Shown: one piece after another, positions 61,813 to 64,000 of the stretch | Position numbering within the stretch: position 1 is the stretch's first letter | Layout of the letters: each line of letters starts with the position of its first letter | Origin: Betaproteobacteria bacterium SCN2 | Lineage (GTDB): Bacteria > Pseudomonadota > Gammaproteobacteria > Burkholderiales > Thiobacillaceae | Assembly: GCA_008923285.1 (NCBI GenBank) | Contig: WBSG01000001.1 | Coordinates: 184,401 to 248,400 of the forward strand | DNA length: 64,000 bases | Direction of reading: 5' to 3' | Notes under the pieces: model-generated | What the model was told of the DNA's origin: nothing | The model's database searches: none | Seen by the model: only the letters and a program-made list of their open reading frames with translations | Made by a program: the position numbers and the translations under genes

Positions 61813-62313
61813 ATGAAACTCGATACCAAGCGTCACTATCTTTTCGTGCTGGCACTTGCAGGCACGCTCTCTGCGACGGCCGTTTCGGCAGCCAATGCCG
61901 AGGAAGCGCCCAAGTGGGTTCCGGGTGAGCCTTACCCGACCGAGCTGCTGAAGAATTATCCCTGTCATGACTATGAACTGCCCTGCGGAAAGATGAATTC
62001 CCCGCCAGTGGAAAGGGTGGTCTTCAAGGGACCGCTGCAGGGCGATGCAGAGCGCGGTGAAAAGATTGCCATCAACCTGCGTTGGGGCAACTGCATTGCC
62101 TGCCATGTTCTGCCGAATCACGACGGCGGCACGATTGGCCCAAGCCTGCGCCAATACGCGGCGCGCCAGGCGCCGCTGGACTACACCTATCAGCGGCTTT
62201 GGGATGTTCGCTACTACAACCCTAATGCACACATGCCCGTTTACGGACCCAACAAGGTCCTTACGCACCAGGACATTGTTGACGTGATGACCTATTTGTA
62301 TGCCGGCAAATAG
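61813..62313 (+). CDS. soxX: SoxX, monohaem cytochrome c partner of SoxA
   Basis: The product is 166 aa from ATG 61813 with AAGGAAAGTAACC upstream. Signal peptide about 1-29 (SAANAEE). One haem motif CIACH (NCIACHVLPNHDGG) and the axial Met in NPNAHMPVYG. It pairs with SoxA as the SoxAX cytochrome. Order soxA-soxX is reversed compared with Paracoccus (soxX-Y-Z-A). The next gene is a porin. Confidence 0.9.
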   Translation: MKLDTKRHYLFVLALAGTLSATAVSAANAEEAPKWVPGEPYPTELLKNYPCHDYELPCGKMNSPPVERVVFKGPLQGDAERGEKIAINLRWGNCIACHVLPNHDGGTIGPSLRQYAARQAPLDYTYQRLWDVRYYNPNAHMPVYGPNKVLTHQDIVDVMTYLYAGK

Positions 62314-62362
62314 GTGTGGTTGCCAATCAGTGAATTTGCGCAAAACGAACAAAGGAAAAAAT

Positions 62363-63517
62363 ATGCAACATCAAAGCCATACTCGTGCCAAGCGGGCCAT
62401 GCCGTTCCTGCTCCTGTCCATGTGCGCCTTGTCCGCGCCCGTGGCGAGCGCATCGGACGCCGCGGCGGTCGATTCATATAAATCCTGGCCCATGCTTTAT
62501 GGGCGTGAGACCGTCCCATCCGATGATTTCACCATGACGATGGGCGTGGAGATGCAGCCAACATTCACCCTCATCGAGAGCAATGACTCCGCAAGGGACA
62601 AGAGCGAGTTCTCGTTCCAGCGTCTGCGCTGGTACATGAAGGGCAGCATCATGAAGGATGTGGACTATCTGGTTGTCACGGAATGGGCGCGCAATGGCGT
62701 GACAAGCGGTGGCGACGGTAGTGCCAGGGTATTTCGTGCCAGTGCTACTTTCCGCGATGTTCTCGACATGACGAACATCCAGGTGGGTTCGATGATCGTT
62801 CCGTTTGGACATTCATTCTATGTTCCGGCAGGCATTGCGCCTTGGGTCAACTACACGCGCATGAACTCGCAACTATATTCCTGTGGTTCGATCGGTTGCG
62901 CAGAAGATGGCGGCGAGACTGTTACCAATATTTTCAAGACCGGCATCATGGCGTTTAACCAGATCGGTTTGGGTAGTGACAGCAGCCTGACTTATACCGC
63001 CGGCGTATACAACAGCACTGGAGTCGGCATGACCGACGATGGCGACCAAAAGGATTTCAACGGCAGTCTGGAATACCATTTGGGCTCGATTTGGGCGCAT
63101 TACGGCGTGCGTCTTGGCAGTGTGAAGGTTCTTGGAAATGAACTTGACCGTGAGCGCCATGCGTTCGTGTTGCGTTATAACGACTTCATGAAGGACAAAT
63201 GGTGGGTATGGGGCGAATACATGACCGGGACGGATGAAACCACCGGTGCAGATGTTAAAGCCGACGGCTATGAATTGTCTCTGGGCTATAAGCTGACGCC
63301 GAAGTGGGAAGTCGTTGCACGCTACTCCGAGTTCGACCCGAATACTTCACTGAGCAACAACTCTTTCCAGGAGGCTTCACTGGGGTTGACCCAGCTGCTT
63401 GACCGTGGCATGCGCCTGCAGTACCAGATGGATCGTATTCGCAATGACAGCAATACCTTCGAGGATGACATTTTCACGATACGGCTGACGGTTCCGTTCT
63501 CCAAGAAACTCCTTTGA
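62363..63517 (+). CDS. Phosphate-selective-porin-like outer-membrane protein
   Basis: The product is 384 aa from ATG 62363. A signal peptide (about 1-32, FLLLSMCALSAPVASAS) precedes a beta-barrel with alternating aromatic and charged strands and a C-terminal Phe-rich end (IRLTVPFSKKLL). The layout resembles O/P-type porins (e.g. GSMIVPFGHSFYVP). Its placement after soxX suggests uptake of thiosulfate or another anion for the Sox system. It ends before a strong terminator. Confidence 0.78.
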   Translation: MQHQSHTRAKRAMPFLLLSMCALSAPVASASDAAAVDSYKSWPMLYGRETVPSDDFTMTMGVEMQPTFTLIESNDSARDKSEFSFQRLRWYMKGSIMKDVDYLVVTEWARNGVTSGGDGSARVFRASATFRDVLDMTNIQVGSMIVPFGHSFYVPAGIAPWVNYTRMNSQLYSCGSIGCAEDGGETVTNIFKTGIMAFNQIGLGSDSSLTYTAGVYNSTGVGMTDDGDQKDFNGSLEYHLGSIWAHYGVRLGSVKVLGNELDRERHAFVLRYNDFMKDKWWVWGEYMTGTDETTGADVKADGYELSLGYKLTPKWEVVARYSEFDPNTSLSNNSFQEASLGLTQLLDRGMRLQYQMDRIRNDSNTFEDDIFTIRLTVPFSKKLL

Positions 63518-63573
63518 AATTGCATTACTTGGTCCTCCGTAGCAAATTGGCTTTTTCGGCATATGCTACGTTT

Positions 63574-63599
63574 GCCGCCCCCTGGGGGCGGCTTTTTTT
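63574..63599 (+). terminator. Rho-independent terminator after the porin gene
   Basis: GCCGCCCCC and GGGGGCGGC form a near-perfect GC stem (63574-63592), directly followed by seven T residues. Strong intrinsic terminator for soxA-soxX-porin. Confidence 0.9.
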
Positions 63600-63700
63600 G
63601 TCCGGACTCCTGTCGTGCAGAAACCCGGACAAGCAGGCTATTCCTTTTTTCCATAACAGGCATGACGGAGTGGGTGTTATGCCATAGAGAATTCCGGCAT

Positions 63701-63715
63701 GTTCGCAGTGCGAAC
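63701..63715. promoter_or_regulatory. Perfect dyad upstream of the soxY sigma-54 promoter
   Basis: GTTCGCA-G-TGCGAAC, 7-bp arms, about 45 bp upstream of the sigma-54 promoter. The same TGCGAAC half-site occurs at 60663 upstream of soxA. Candidate activator site. Confidence 0.5.
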
Positions 63716-63758
63716 GGTGCGCATGCCTGATACCGGCACGTCTTGCCGCAAGGCCATA

Positions 63759-63776
63759 TTGGCATGGTGTTTGCAT
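63759..63776 (+). promoter_or_regulatory. Sigma-54 promoter of soxY
   Basis: TTGGCATGGTGTTTGCAT: GG at 63761-63762, GC at 63773-63774, separated by 10 nt, TTGC -12 element intact. About 130 nt before the soxY start. Resembles the soxA promoter and the SulP operon promoter. Confidence 0.75.
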
Positions 63777-63905
63777 ATTGTTTGGCGTAATGAAATGGCT
63801 ATGCGTATTGGCTGCATTTCCTGGCATTACGGAAAAATGCAAGTCCGGCGCGAGCGTGGAAATTTCAGAACAAGATTTGAGTTCGTAATTAATAGGAGAT
63901 CAGCA

Positions 63906-64000
63906 ATGAACGAGCTTCGTAGAAATATTCTCAAGGGTGCCACCGGCGCCGGTGCGGTTGCCGTTGCGGTTGCCGCCGGCCTGATTACGCCCGCCCGTGT
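63906..64000 (+). CDS. soxY: SoxY, N-terminal part only
   Basis: An open frame from ATG 63906 runs to the window edge (31 codons): MNELRRNILKGATGAGAVAV then AAGLITPARV. It has the twin-arginine signal start typical of SoxY (RRNILKG), the thiosulfate carrier subunit. AGGAG precedes the start. The identity rests on the signal and on soxA/soxX upstream; the carrier tail with its Cys is outside. Confidence 0.7.
   Translation, partial: MNELRRNILKGATGAGAVAVAVAAGLITPAR

Larger units (their letters stand above)
63518..63905. other. 388-bp spacer between porin and soxY
   Basis: No gene seen. It carries a terminator (63574-63599), a perfect dyad GTTCGCA-G-TGCGAAC (63701-63715) and a sigma-54 promoter (63759). 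The soxY transcript therefore starts anew after the soxA-soxX-porin unit ends. Confidence 0.6.

Noticed and set aside
63741..63757. Second sigma-54-like element upstream of soxY
   Set aside because: The candidate GGCACGTCTTGCC has only 8 nt between GG and GC, so it does not fit the required spacing; the site at 63759 does.

Overview
The window looks like a chromosomal segment of a GC-rich, sulfur-oxidising, CO2-fixing betaproteobacterium, probably related to the Thiobacillus/Sulfuriferula group. That assignment is inferred from gene content: form I RuBisCO with CbbQ/CbbO, an alpha-carboxysome shell operon, SoxA/SoxX/SoxY, and a betaproteobacterial pilT/pilU-yggS-proC-yggT-yggU block. I see no tRNA, rRNA, CRISPR array or intact insertion sequence.

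Layout. 1-2.3 kb: partial prlC, a YrdA-type gamma carbonic anhydrase family gene, a thioredoxin-like gene and dinB-like. 2.3-5.1 kb: a four-gene chromate-resistance-like operon (chrA, Fe-SOD, rhodanese, chrB C-terminal domain). 5.1-16.3 kb: an apparent inorganic-carbon uptake locus. It has a divergent sigma-54 activator whose receiver carries Glu at the phosphoacceptor site, a well-matched sigma-54 promoter, a Usp-like gene, three different SulP transporters, a Cam/CcmM-type gamma carbonic anhydrase, another Usp gene and an OmpR-type two-component pair. 16.3-23 kb: cbbL-cbbS-cbbQ-cbbO plus a small unknown gene, divergent from a cbbR. 23-24.9 kb: recQ. 24.9-30.6 kb: shell operon csoS2-csoS4A-csoS4B-csoS1(x3)-bfr-like-acRAF-mcdA-mcdB, with its own divergent cbbR-like gene.

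The shell operon contains neither RuBisCO genes nor csoSCA (the carboxysomal carbonic anhydrase). csoS2 and csoS4A are only 32 bp apart. The cbbS in the window carries the six-residue N-terminal insert that I associate with the non-carboxysomal IAq type. Together with the SulP/gamma-CA operon next door, this suggests an unusual CO2-concentrating mechanism, the most interesting theme in the window.

31.8-55.9 kb is mostly housekeeping: LysR, htpX, TerC, TerB-like, antiporter, dgkA/PAP2, ettA, a diguanylate cyclase, slyX, hemJ, an RNA methyltransferase, pilT/pilU, yggS-proC-yggT-yggU, a dynamin-like GTPase and hflX. At about 56.1 kb there is a 3' remnant of rng (RNase G), marking a rearrangement. 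56.4-64 kb is a sulfur-oxidation region: a membrane histidine kinase, a solitary Tat-exported PstS-like binding protein and a sigma-54 activator, then soxA, soxX, a porin and the start of soxY. Well-formed sigma-54 promoters precede both soxA and soxY, so the sox genes are probably under sigma-54/two-component control.
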